A stretch of 64,000 nt of DNA from Aquilaria yunnanensis (lineage: Eukaryota > Streptophyta > Magnoliopsida > Malvales > Thymelaeaceae), in the NCBI GenBank assembly GCA_039654915.1, contig CM077597.1, positions 93,436,001 through 93,500,000 on the forward strand, read 5' to 3'. Positions within the stretch are counted from its first letter, which is position 1. Every line of letters starts with the position of its first letter. This document shows, piece by piece, positions 23,025-34,326 of the stretch. The position numbers were made by a program, and so were the translations under genes. The notes beneath the pieces are model-generated. The model was not told where the DNA came from and made no database searches. It was given only the letters and a program-made list of their open reading frames with translations.

Positions 23025-23849
23025 ATTCCTGATGCGGGTTGGTCCTGCATATTAGCTGTGTATCCAGTGATAGATTAGTAAGAGCTGATGACATTGAGAT
23101 CTCAGCTTATACTGCTGTAACTGTGCTGTGAATGTGATTCCCGTTTGGTCCTTGTTATGTAAAAGTCATGCATGCATGATGTGAAATGCATGAATGCAGA
23201 GCATGTGGAATTGATGTTTCTTTTTTTTATGGATCTAGTTCTTCATGTCTTTGCTTTACTGGATCTTCTTTGTGATTGCCTTCTTGGACTATCATTGAAT
23301 CTCTTTATGCTTCTCTGGACAATTTTCCCTGTTATGGATTTCATATCATCGAATGCTTATCTTCCAATGTCTGCTTTGCCCCTTTTCTTGTGACCGTGCC
23401 GACACTTACTTATCCCCATGTTATAATCTGAATGATTGCTCTTCCTTGAACTCATGTTTTGATCCATAAGACTTGCTCCCTTGTCTATTGAACTTCTTTG
23501 TTGGCAGTACTTTTCTTGCGCTTAGTAGAGACTACTTTGCCCCCTTGATTATGGTGTTTATGTGGAAAGAGATATCATCTCGCCTTTGATTTAACAGAAG
23601 GTTGAGGATTTCTAGACCTTTGTGATGGCACTTGATCGTAAATTTCTCTTACAAGAACCACATCTTATTAAAGAAAGACTCAAGCTATCTCCTTACTTTT
23701 AAGTCTACATACATTAATGAATAATGGTTTGGCCTTAAAGAAAAACTTTCATCAATTTGCAAAGCTTGACAAAGTAATTTACGGTCTTTGTTTTTAATTA
23801 AAATATCCTGCCATTCTTCCCTTTCCAACTCGAAGACATAAACTGTGCA
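23025..23849. other. Non-coding Ogre/Tat-type interior
   Basis: Only short unrecognised frames, such as 63 residues at 23685-23876 (-). No pol motif seen on either strand. Confidence 0.5.
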
Positions 23850-24330
23850 AGGTAGTAAGGTATAAACATGATTCACAATAATAGCCTTTTAACTGAATGA
23901 GGATGATATCGAGAGGTAAATGTTAGGTGTGAGGAAAGTTAAGTTTGAATGTTTTTTTTTTTTGCGGCAGTCTTTTAGTTGAATGAGAATAATATTAAGA
24001 GGTAAATATTAGGTCTGAGTAAAGTTAAGTTTGAGTGGTGTGAAAGAAGGGTATTTTAATACTACTCGTGAGCAGTATTAAATAAGGTAGAAACATGATT
24101 CACAATGATAGTCTTTTAACTGAATGAGGATGTTAGGTCTGAGGAAAGTTAAATTTAAGTGGTGTGAAAGAATGGTCTTTTAATACTACTCATGAGCAGT
24201 ATTAAATAAGGTAGAAACATGTTTCACAATGATAGTCTTTTAGCTGAATGAGGATGATAAGTCTGAGGAAAGTTAAGTTTAAGTGGTGTGGAAGAAGGGT
24301 CTTTTAATACTACTCATGAGCAAATTTGAT
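23850..24330. repeat. About 125-bp tandem repeat, three to four units
   Basis: The word close to gattcacaatgatagtcttt recurs near 23868, 24092 and 24217, with gtctgaggaaagttaa and actactcatgagcag between. The first interval is longer because part of the unit is itself doubled. Confidence 0.75.
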
Positions 24331-25574
24331 TGTGGTGAAAAACTCAATAGTGATGACCTCAACTTGCCACTCTTTCCAGAAAGTTAGACCTCATCTGTTG
24401 CCCCCCAACTATTGTGATCTTTATGCATGCTTGGTTTGAGGGTTGCTTTTGTGTTCTAAACCACATTTGCAGGTTTTCAGTCTAGAATCCATAGCTTACT
24501 TTTTTTCTTTTTCTTTCTTTGGCTCTAACTTGAGCTTCGTTTCTTTTCTTTTCTTGTTTTTTTTATTTCCCTTTTTTTTTGTGAGCTATGGTGATGACAT
24601 ACTTGATAACTCTCTTGAAGTGAGATGACTTAAGTGGCCTTGCTTGCTCGTGCTTGTTCTCAGTCCTTTTTGATTTTGAATTTTCCCTTGTTGTCTTTTG
24701 ATGGAAGGGATGAATTTCTCTTTTCGGAGTTTGTGTTGCAAAGAACTGAGATCATAGCCCTCTTGAAGTGAAATGATTCAAGTGAACTTAGTTGCTTGTG
24801 TTTGCTCTCAGTCTCTTTTTTTTTTTTTGGATTTTCCCTTTAATGGCTTTTGATGGAAGGGATGAACTTCTTTCCTTTGTTAAAATTTGTGTTGCGGAAA
24901 ACTGAGAATCTTTTTTTTGTATTGAGCATTTGTGAGAATTGGGAGGCCACTGAAGTCATTTAATATGAGAGCTACCTTGTTTGGAAGCTAACCCCAAACT
25001 TCTTGCAAGGATGTTGATAACCACTATGAATTCTTTTTTTTGAGAGTTGGGGTGCAACATATGAAATCCTTCTTACTAGATTTGACAGCACTTTCAAGAT
25101 TGCCACTATTAAATCTCACTTAACTTTTTATTTTCACCCACGAGTAGTATCGTTTTCAAAGTAAAATGTGATAGCAATAATGGATAGTATAATGGAAAGG
25201 AGTGAGAGATGGATATAAAAACGGAATTTTTGGTAAGAAGTGATAGAATGTGTAGGTGTAATAATTGAAGTTTTGGTAAAAATTGGTAGAATGTGTAGAA
25301 GTAATAATGGGATTAAAAAGTGGTAGAATGCACACGCAACATCTTTTTGTTGTACTAGAAAAAGAATAGCAGGTGTCCATTTAACAAAGACTACACCCTA
25401 GATTCTGGACTAAATCTAGGAGATTTTTACTATTAAATTACTTTTGCAAGCTTTCAAAGATACAAGTTTATTCAAAGGATTCCCTGTCATTCGAAAATGT
25501 ATGCGGACTGTTAGGTCAGATCTGACTTGGAGCCCTTCCAAAATCAATGTAATTCTAGCTCAAAATCTTCACTT
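24331..25574. other. Non-coding stretch between gag and the passenger genes
   Basis: In a complete Ogre/Tat element, protease, reverse transcriptase, RNase H and integrase would follow gag here. I see only T-rich runs and a loose duplication (ttgatggaagggatgaa near 24699 and 24850). No domain motif. Confidence 0.6.
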
Positions 25575-27602
25575 TCAATTACCAATCACATCGGGCCTAG
25601 CAGCTTGACCTCGGTTTTGTTTGATTTGTAGAGCAATGGCCTTGGGACTTGACGGCTTAAGAGTAGGTTTTGAGATTGGTATAGCATTGACTTCTTGTTC
25701 TTTAATGATCACATTCACATTATCATCTTTATCTGACATAAAAATGATAATTTGGGATGAGTCTATGAGTCTTTGCAGATTCTTACGGAATTCTGAGCAT
25801 TCTTGGATAGAATGACTCTTACTGTCATGAAAGTTGCACCATTCCTCATCTTCAACTTCTTCATGTCCAAAAGAAGGCTTTCCCATGATAATCCCTTCTT
25901 TCACAAGGCATGAATATACATGCTTAAGAGGGGTTATGATATTATTGACTGACTTTTTCATCAGCCGGTGTTCTTCTATCATATTGACTGGTTTTTCTTG
26001 ATGAGGCGGCAATGGATTGTGAGTGACGTTCGGTTTATCGGAAAAGTCCAACCACTTTGATTCGATTAATTGTTGGACTATACGTTTCAATGCTGTGCAA
26101 TTTTCCAAGCCATGGCCTGGAACGCCATCATGATATGGGCAAGTTATGTTGGGGTCATACCACGTTGGATATGGGGGTCCAAATGGATTTGTAGGAATTG
26201 GACGGATAAGTTGACTTTCAATGAGTTTTGGATACAACTCAGTGTAAGTCATGGGTATTGGTGCAAAAACTTCTTTTGGTCTTCGTGTGGGTACTGAAGG
26301 AATCGGAACAGGTGGCCGTAACTGATTAGGCCTATTGAGAGGATAATTGTTAGGCCTATTGGGAGGATAATCATTAGGCCTATTGGAAGGATAATCATTG
26401 GGCATATTAGGAGGATAGTCATTGGGCCTATTGGTAGGATAATAATTGGGCCTTTTGGCAGAATAGGATAGGCGAGGACCGGTAGCCAAAGTACCTATGA
26501 GGGGGATCCCTCTTTCGCGTCCTATTTGTTGTACTTCTTCATCTTTTGTTCTGGATGGTCCTCCTCTTTTCATAGGATCACTAAAGGACTCAGCAATCTT
26601 CCCAGTCCTAATCCCATGCTCGATCCTTTCTCCAGACATGACAACATCGGAGAAATTAGTTGCCGAATTGCCAATGAGTTTGTCATAATATGGGTATTTC
26701 AGTGTCTGGACAAACAAAGTGACCATTTCTTTTTCTGTCATGGGTGGCTGAACTTGTGCAGCTAAGTCCCTCCACCGTTGGGCATATTCCTTGAAAGTTT
26801 CTGGCTTTTTCTTCTCCATGTTTTGGAGAGTTTGGCGATCCGGAGCCAAGTCCATAACATGTTTATAGTTGCCGATGAAGGCCTGAGCAAGGTCATTCCA
26901 AGTTTTGATGTTTCTTGGTCCTTGACTTAGATACCACTGCAATGCTGATTTTGTGAGACTTTCCTGAAAAAGTGCAATCCACACCTTTTCATCTTTTGTG
27001 AGTGGTTGTAGTCTCCTTAGGAACAGTGTGATGTGAGTGATGGGATCACTCGTTCCATCGTATTTTACGAAATCCGGTACTTTAAAGTCCGAAGGGATTA
27101 TGACGTCTGGCACTAAGCAGAGGTCATCCACTGAGAGAGATCCGAATATATTACCTCCTTCAATGGCTCGCAGTCTCTTCTCTATTGTTTCGAGTTTTTG
27201 AGATTCTCCTTCTTCCTTTGGTGGTGTCTTCTTCTCTTCATACACAGTGTCTTGTTTCAGGTGAACACTAGCAGACTGTCCTGGTTCCTGAAACAGGTTT
27301 TCTTGGACTGAGACTCGTTGTGGGGTGAATCCCGGAGGATAAGTGGGATATTGTGCTTCTTTGATGGGAACTTGAGTAGCTTTCCCTTTGATTATTTCCA
27401 TCAATTGTCTCATTTGTTCTGCCATACTTTCAATCTTGGACTCCATCTCCATGAGACGTCCTTCGGCTTGTTCTGCCATTAATCTTGTTTGGAGCCGAGT
27501 TGGATATCGGTGTTGAGGTCCAATTTTACCCCTTTTTAAAGTAAGATTTATTTTATTAGACTCTACATGTATGTGATTGATGCAATGAATGCATGCATGC
27601 AA
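25575..27602 (-). CDS. Gag polyprotein of the Ogre/Tat-type element
   Basis: 675 residues. Gag packages retrotransposon RNA in cytoplasmic virus-like particles. A coiled coil lies at about 42-75 (an internal ATG at residue 42 could be the true start). The capsid-like retrotransposon Gag domain spans about 172-340 (PDFVKYDGTSDP, WNDLAQAFIGNY, TFKEYAQRWRDLA). A Pro-Asn-rich repeat NRPNDYPP is iterated at about 383-427. Two Cys-His motifs follow: CPYHDGVPGHGLENC at 488-502 and CNFHDSKSHSIQEC near 592-605. The frame ends soon after the second motif, where protease would normally begin. The intact frame over 2 kb agrees with the youth of the element. Confidence 0.93.
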   Translation of the reverse strand: MHACIHCINHIHVESNKINLTLKRGKIGPQHRYPTRLQTRLMAEQAEGRLMEMESKIESMAEQMRQLMEIIKGKATQVPIKEAQYPTYPPGFTPQRVSVQENLFQEPGQSASVHLKQDTVYEEKKTPPKEEGESQKLETIEKRLRAIEGGNIFGSLSVDDLCLVPDVIIPSDFKVPDFVKYDGTSDPITHITLFLRRLQPLTKDEKVWIALFQESLTKSALQWYLSQGPRNIKTWNDLAQAFIGNYKHVMDLAPDRQTLQNMEKKKPETFKEYAQRWRDLAAQVQPPMTEKEMVTLFVQTLKYPYYDKLIGNSATNFSDVVMSGERIEHGIRTGKIAESFSDPMKRGGPSRTKDEEVQQIGRERGIPLIGTLATGPRLSYSAKRPNYYPTNRPNDYPPNMPNDYPSNRPNDYPPNRPNNYPLNRPNQLRPPVPIPSVPTRRPKEVFAPIPMTYTELYPKLIESQLIRPIPTNPFGPPYPTWYDPNITCPYHDGVPGHGLENCTALKRIVQQLIESKWLDFSDKPNVTHNPLPPHQEKPVNMIEEHRLMKKSVNNIITPLKHVYSCLVKEGIIMGKPSFGHEEVEDEEWCNFHDSKSHSIQECSEFRKNLQRLIDSSQIIIFMSDKDDNVNVIIKEQEVNAIPISKPTLKPSSPKAIALQIKQNRGQAARPDVIGN

Positions 27603-28439
27603 TGTGAGATTATGTTTTTATCAGACTTTGTATGCACGTGATTGATGTAATGGATGCATGCAATATAAAGTGAGATTATGTTTTTATCAAACTTTATATG
27701 AACGTGATTAATGTAATGCATGCATGCGATGAGTGAGTTTGCTTATCCACTATTGTGGAACTTCAAAACTTTTAGTTGTCATTATAAAGACCAAAAAGTT
27801 AGCATAATTTGATGCGTGGTTTTGATGCATGAAGAATAATTGCACAAGAAAGATAAGGTTATTAATAAGTTAAATAGCAATTAACAACTCATAAAGTATT
27901 ATGGATAAACAAGTTAAAATCATACGAAGAAAAGTGTAAAGTAACAACACAGCATAACAAGGATATGCTTACGGCGTTAGTAAAATGGTAGAAATTCTAT
28001 GGTCAGTTCTATGGTTAAGTGGGGAGTTCTATATGCATAAGGTGGCTTATCAAAAAGGCAAGGGATAGTTCCCGAATCCCGTCACTGAATCATAGTGACG
28101 GCCCGATTCCTTACCCTCTAGGGTTTATGTAAGGAATGGATTAATTCGAGTCGTAGCTTTTCGTGGGCTCATGCAGAGACTAACCGTCTCAGAAGGCAAT
28201 ACACTACTTTGCTACTTTGAAACCGGTGAAGGCTTGGAGACCGTGGCCTCACAAGGACAGCAACACCAATTCCGCTTAGAAAGAATCATGTTTGATTTAA
28301 GGAAGCTCGGGTATAGAGCTTCATTTTGTGAATGCATTATGCATGTTTACTTAAGTAAATATAATATATAAATCCACATAATAGTAAAGCAAAGTAAATC
28401 AAAACAAATCAACTTTAGGCTCGACTCACTAACGTCGAG
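27603..28439 (-). other. Leader between primer binding site and gag
   Basis: No gene is seen. A word close to gtatgcacgtgattgatgtaatg followed by gcatgcatgc is repeated three times between 27565 and 27730. Packaging signals usually lie in such leaders. Confidence 0.5.
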
Positions 28440-28457
28440 TCCCCAGCGGAGTCGCCA
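28440..28457 (-). promoter_or_regulatory. Primer binding site of the Ogre/Tat-type element
   Basis: The minus strand reads TGGCGACTCCGCTGGGGA, three bases inside the 5' LTR. Ends starting TGGCGACTC are typical of arginine-tRNA-primed Ogre elements, which supports the lineage call; the tRNA match was not checked. Confidence 0.8.
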
Positions 28458-28460
28458 AGC

Positions 28461-31017
28461 TGTGGCAACGTCGGATTTTCGGGAGTCGCCACCAATCTGT
28501 TTACCTAGGTAGATTGGTCACCTTAAATATTGGTCTGCGAGAGTTCGGGGGTTCGGGAGTACGGTTACGTTAAAACAACTTTGTTAAAACGTCCAAAAAT
28601 TGGCACCTTAGTTGATTTTAATTTTGTTTCGCTTTGCTTTTAAATAATTTTCAGTTAATTTAGAGATTTTAACTGAATTAGTCGAAATGTGGATTTTTAA
28701 GTTAATTTGTATAAAATTTTATACTTCTGAACCATGGACTCTGCCGAGTCATTTGGACACGGAAGATTTTGATTCCGAACCATGGACTCTGCCGAGTCAT
28801 TTGGACACGGAATTTGGTGAAATTTTAAACAATTTTATCCATATTGTAAAAATATGGATTTTTTTATCTTTTTATTTAATTTATTTATTTTAAAAAGTTT
28901 GATATTTTCCAAACCGTAGATCCTACCGGATCATCCGGATATGGAAATTAAATTTAATTTATTGTTAGTTATATAATTATTACTTTTATGGAATTAATTA
29001 TTAGTTTAATTACTAATTCGTAATTCTTTTTGTTATAGAATTTTTAGATAAAAAAATTTTATTTTTTATTTTCTTTCTTTTCTTTTCTCTCTTTTCTTTC
29101 TTATATTTTTCTTTTCTTTTTGATTTAATCTTTCCTTTCTTTTCTTTCTTTTCTTTCTTTTCTTTTTCTTATCTTTCTTATCTTTCTTTTCTTTTCTTTT
29201 TCTTGTCTTTCTTATCTTTTTCTTATCTTGTTTTAGTTTTCTTTTTGTTTTCTTGTTTAATGAAAAATATTTATTATTTTAGTGGATTTAAAAGTTATAT
29301 TTTAAATAAATCAGTAAAATATAAAGTCTTAATTTTCATGTATTTTTTTTAAACAGGTTTTATTTTTACTGGATAAAAATAACTATTAAAATTAATTTTA
29401 ACTTTTTGTTATCTTTAAAGAATTAAAAACATGTATATAAAAATAAAAATAATTGGCTTTTTTAAAAATGATTTTTATTAGCCTTAATAATTAATTACAA
29501 AATAATCTTATTTTAATTTTCATTTATTTATTAATTAGTAAAGGGTAAAGGTGAATTAAATAAAAAATTATATAAAGAAAAAAAAATTAATAATAATAAA
29601 GTGGGGCTTTTTGGCCATCCACTTTAAAAATAATAATAAATGTTAGCAAAGTTAATTAAATTAATTGTTAAACAACAATAATAAAAAGTTAGTCAAGTTA
29701 ATTAAATTAATTAATTAACAACAATAATAAAAAGTTAGCCAAGTTAATTAAATTAATTAATTAACAACAGTAAAAAGTTAGCCAAGTTAATTAAATTAAT
29801 TAATTAACAACAATAATAAAAAGTTAGCCAAATTAATTAAATTAATTAACAACAATAAATAAAAAGTTAGCCAAATTAATTAAATTAATTAACAACAATA
29901 AATAAAAAGTTAGCCAAATTAATTAAATTAATTAATTAACAACAATAATAAAAAGCTAGCCAAGTTAATTAAATTAATTAATTAACAACAATAATAAAAG
30001 TTAGCCAAGTTAATTAAATTAATTAATTAACAACAATAATAAAAGTTAATTAATTGTTAACAACAATTATAAAAGTTAGTAATAATGCAAAAATTAAAAG
30101 GTTAGTAGCAATAATAGTATTAAAAGTTAGTTGTTAGTAAGTTAATAACAACAATAAAAAAAGGGGTTAGTAATAAACAAATAATAAACAAACAAGTAAA
30201 AATTAAAAGGGTTAGTAATTAATTCTGCAAGAATAAAATACAAAGTTAGTGACCAAAGTGAAAGAAATTGAAAAGATGAAGGATTAAATGAGAGTTGTAC
30301 CCTTGATTTTAAATTCTGAATTCTGAGAAACGGAAACAGAGGACGCGCGACGGGGGGAAGAAGATGGCTTAATCGTCAAAATGAAAAGTTTTGAGATTTT
30401 CTGAGGAAAGGAAGGAGAGCTAGGGACTAAGGCTGTAATTTTTTCTATTTTAAAAACGGAGCTCTAAGCTTTTCTTTCTATTTTTCTCTGTGTTCAGCAC
30501 AAAATTTGGGGGGCTATTTATAGAGGAAGTTTGGCTGAACTGTTGATGGATAAATTAATAAAAAATTTCAAACTTATCTTTTAAATTGGTAAAATGATAA
30601 TTTTAGTTCTTTACGTCTCTCAGCCTCTGGATAAGTTCCTGAAGCTTCTGATTTTGACAATTTTGTCGTTTTCTGTCAATTTGCGCCAGAAACGTCGGCA
30701 GGCCCAAAATTTTATGTGACAAACTACCAAATGCTCCTGGAACTTTCAGAATTTGTCAATTTTTCCCGAAACTTCTTAATGTTGTCATTTTTACCTCAAA
30801 CTTTTAAATTTTGCCATTTTTTTTGGAGTTTTCTTTTTTTCTTTCAAATACACACATATATCATTTTAAATCAAATCTTCACAAAAAAAATGTATTTTAA
30901 ACTAATTAAAATTTTTAGTAATAATAATAATAATAAAAATAATAATTTTTTTATTTAATTTTTTTTATTTAATTTCTTTTAAAATTTTTTATGGTCGGAC
31001 GAAATTGGGTGTCAACA
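28461..31017 (-). repeat. 5' LTR of the Ogre/Tat-type element
   Basis: The partner of 14931-17488. It should hold the promoter for the genomic RNA: the interval near 30510-30530 has ctatttatagagg, whose minus strand gives CCTCTATAAATAG, a good TATA box. It is followed by the TTAAT target duplication at 31018-31022. Confidence 0.95.
29640..30060. repeat. 46-bp tandem array in the 5' LTR
   Basis: Same array as at 16100-16530, with the same unit order. Confidence 0.85.
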
Positions 31018-32830
31018 TTAATTTAGCTCAAATAATTAATAAAAATGTAGTATTACATGTTGGAATACAGTAGAAATAAGACCCATATGAATTGGCTTTA
31101 GGAATTGAAAGATTGAACAAGTTTTGTGCAAGATAGCACATGGAAGCAAAATGCTAAATTGCCCTTAGCGATGCATCACCAACATTAAGGACGCATCACC
31201 AGTTGGTTTGTAGGAAAACTGTGCGTTGTTGCCCTTGGCGGCGCGTTACCAAGGCCTAAGCTCTCCAAGCTCAAGGCATCGCAAGAAAGTCTTAATCTCT
31301 TAGATAACATCCCTAGGCTATTTTAAGATGTTTTATAGCTTTAGTTGAGTCTAAAAATAATTCCTAGGTTAGGAATTATCTATTATTTAAGTTGTAGCTA
31401 AGTGGTGCAGTTAAGATAAGGCTAGGTAGGGTGGCTAAAGGGGTGAAAGTGCTCAAGTTGCTGAGAGGGCATTAAAGTGATTAAGGTGGGTTTTGGAATC
31501 TTTGTTGGCTTAAGTAAGAGGTCTTAGACCTTTGGGAAATAAAGTAAAAACCTAAGAGGATCCTAACCAAACCTTATGGTTTAATAAGCAAGCCATTAAG
31601 GAGCCTTAAACTAAGCTCCTATAGCTTGGTAAGTTTGACTACATAAGATGGCTACCTTACATAATAAGTTAAGGGAAACCTGAGCATTGCTACCCCCGGA
31701 GACGTGTTGACAAAGTGCAAGCTCCTCAAGCTCGAGGCACCTTAAAATCATCTCAATCTCTCAGTTAACATCCCTAGGCTATTCTAAGATGTTCCATAAC
31801 TTCAATTGGGTCTAAAACTCATTCTTAAGTTAGGAATTGTCCATTATTTAAGTGGTAGCTAAGTGGTGTGGTTAAGATAGGGCTAGGTAGGGTGGCTAAG
31901 GGGGTAAAAGGGCTCAAGTTGCTAAGAGAGGACTAAGGGGATTAAAGCAAGTTTTAGAATCTTCGTTAACTCAAGTAAGAGGTCTTAGACCTTTGAGAAA
32001 TGAAGTGGAAACCTAAGAGAATTCCAACAAAATCTTGTGGTTTAATAAGCAAACCACTAAAAAGCCCTAAGCTAAGCTCCTAGAGCTTTGTAAGTTTGAC
32101 CAGATAAAATGACTACTTTGCACGATAAATTAAGGGCAAGACGGGTAAGATTTGAAAGGAACTGACAACCTACTTTAGGACCCATAAGTAGGACTTACGG
32201 GTGGTAAATGATTTAAGATACGATGGCCAGTGTCTCAAGTACCTCTGTCGTTTGAGCTCACGGTAAGAATAAGTCATCTAGGATGTAAGAAGTCCCAAGA
32301 ATTATGCATGTTGTATATCATATGTTCATGCATTGCACATTCATTATGTTACTTGATTTTGTTGATTATTGGTTGGTTGTTTACTTGTTTGTATACCATA
32401 TTTACATATTTGCTTGTTATCTTCTTTGCAGGTATCCCAAGAGACCATTATTGAGTACATTCATATACTCACCCATTTGAGTTTGTTGTGCAAGTTCTAA
32501 TGTTCGGCATAATAACTAAATGGATAGATGTGGTCTAAGTTTCCTCTTTTATAGGTACTTGTTTACTTGAACTCTTGAGATTCTAAGGTAACCTTTGTAA
32601 GCTTTTGTACTAACTAACTGTTTTGTCTTTACAGTTTAAAGGCTAAATGGTGCATAAGAATAAGTAAAAGCTTACATTTGGGGCTTGATAGCTCAAATGT
32701 AAGGCTCATGTGATAGATTTTAGTTATAATTTTGTGTTGTATATATGGTACCTTATGTGCTAAGACATTATCTCTATATAAAGTTTGATACTTGTTAATA
32801 TATGATATTGGGGTATTTTTTGTTTTGTAC
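31018..32830 (+). mobile_element. Tekay 3' LTR, third fragment
   Basis: It resumes the LTR broken at 14930 and can be followed against 51520-52880 (agctcaaataat, gaagtagaaacaagacc-like and gatgcatcacc-like words, then the TACTCACCC box near 32467). The 3' border is uncertain. Joined, the three fragments make about 2.7-2.8 kb, a normal Tekay LTR length. Confidence 0.75.
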
Positions 32831-33716
32831 CCGTTGGGTACGGGTTTAGGAATCTACCCTTCCCGAACTTGGCCCTGCACCCTACCCGCATATTATAGTG
32901 ATCACCATGACAAGTATCACACTTTATAATGGCCTACAAATCTATATTGACAAAAATGTATTTTAACTTTATTCTTATTTTATAACATCTATTTCAATAT
33001 CTATGACGTGGGCATTTTATCGGTTTAGTACCATTATTACAAATAGTTCTTATAAGATTTTCTACACTTAATATGAAATCTAGGTTCATGTATTCATTCA
33101 TTATTAAACGCTATTATATCCATTCACATCTATTTGTCATGCTCTTATTTCTTACAATTAAAATTTATATTTATTTAATTACAAAAAACAAAAATTACAA
33201 ATTAATAATATTTAAAAGGCCATTTTAACAATTTTAATAAACAGATGATTATCTACCTGTACTCTAAATAATTTATGAAAGAAATGACCATAACCTACTC
33301 AAAAATGGAAAATTAAGCTTTTCGGAATGCACCGTTTTCTTTAGACTCAAATCCCATATCTGATATCTAAAAAATGTAGTTTAATATAATTAAAATTTAT
33401 TCACTATGAAAATAAAATCACAAACAGTGAAATATGAACCACGTATCTTCATATTTTATCCAGATAAGAACACTCAACACGACAATGGAAATAATAGCAT
33501 AAAATTGCAAAGAAGAAAAATCACAAACGAGTGGCGCCGGTGGCTTCAAAAGTAAATGGAATAGAATCTGTCCGTCTACACGTTTGTCACGTTATTCAAA
33601 TTTGAAAGTGACTCCACACGGACCATGAGAGTGACTCAACACTCTTTTCACCACACGTCGATATTTACAAAGATTTGACAATTGCCATTTGACGGGGAAG
33701 CACGAAAAGGTTAATG
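32831..33716. other. Intergenic, with a possible hAT-type fragment
   Basis: No gene. At 32826-32890 the text gtacccgttgggtacgggtt and ccctgcaccctacccgcat resembles the ends of small non-autonomous hAT elements, but no partner end or target duplication was found. Confidence 0.4.
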
Positions 33717-33726
33717 ACAGTGAATG

Positions 33727-34316
33727 AGTAAATTGCATAAATAGTCCTTAATTTTTAATTTTTATTTTATTCTAATCTCTAATGTATTAAATATTTTATT
33801 TTGATCCTAAATCTATTAAAATTATTTTATTTTGGCCCTTCATTGGATGAAATTCATAAACTTAGAATAACTATCTGACATAAGCTTTTAAAATTTTAAT
33901 TTAAATATTTGGTAACTGTTTTATTGTAAATTTAAACAATTTAATAGTTTTTTATAATAAATAGATAATTTAAATTAGTAGTTTTTTGTTCCTGAATAAA
34001 ATAAGTTCAATTTACTGAAATAAAAAAATGATGATTAATTTGAATTTTCTATTAACTATAAAAAATTATTATATAGATTAAATTTATTGTAAAATAGTTA
34101 CCGTATAATTTAAATTATGATCTAAAATTTTTTTATTAGATGAATACTTTAAGTTAACATATTTCACACAATGGGAACAAAAAAAAATATTTTCTAATAG
34201 ATTTAGGACCAAAATAAAACTTTTTAATAGGTTTAGGATAAAATAGAATATTCAATAAGTTAGGTACTAAAATGAAATAATTTTTAAAGATTAGGGATCA
34301 TTATGTAATTTACTCC
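33727..34316. mobile_element. MITE with long inverted repeats, Mutator-like
   Basis: The left end AGTAAATTGCATAAATAGTC and the complement of the right end, GGAGTAAATTACATAATGAT, are inverted repeats that extend inward more loosely over about 150 bp (the motif tttaggaccaaaataaaa on one side, ttttattttgatcctaaat on the other). ACAGTGAATG occurs at 33717-33726 and again at 34317-34326, a 9-10 bp target duplication as expected for Mutator-type insertion. No coding capacity. Confidence 0.8.
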
Positions 34317-34326
34317 ACAGTGAATG

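Larger units (their letters stand above)
14931..31017 (-). mobile_element. Non-autonomous Ogre/Tat-type LTR retrotransposon with passenger genes
   Basis: Two LTRs of about 2.56 kb (14931-17488 and 28461-31017) bound a 10.97-kb interior. TTAAT is duplicated at 14926-14930 and 31018-31022. Transcription runs on the minus strand, as shown by the primer binding site beside the right LTR, the polypurine tract beside the left LTR and the Gag orientation. LTR ends are TGTTGACACCC and GCCACA. Order along transcription: 5' LTR, leader, gag (27602-25575), 3 kb of non-coding repeats, three cysteine-rich protein genes (22504-20354), a LOG-like gene (19926-19307), a 47-bp minisatellite, 3' LTR. I found no pol domain in any frame. 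Confidence 0.93.
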
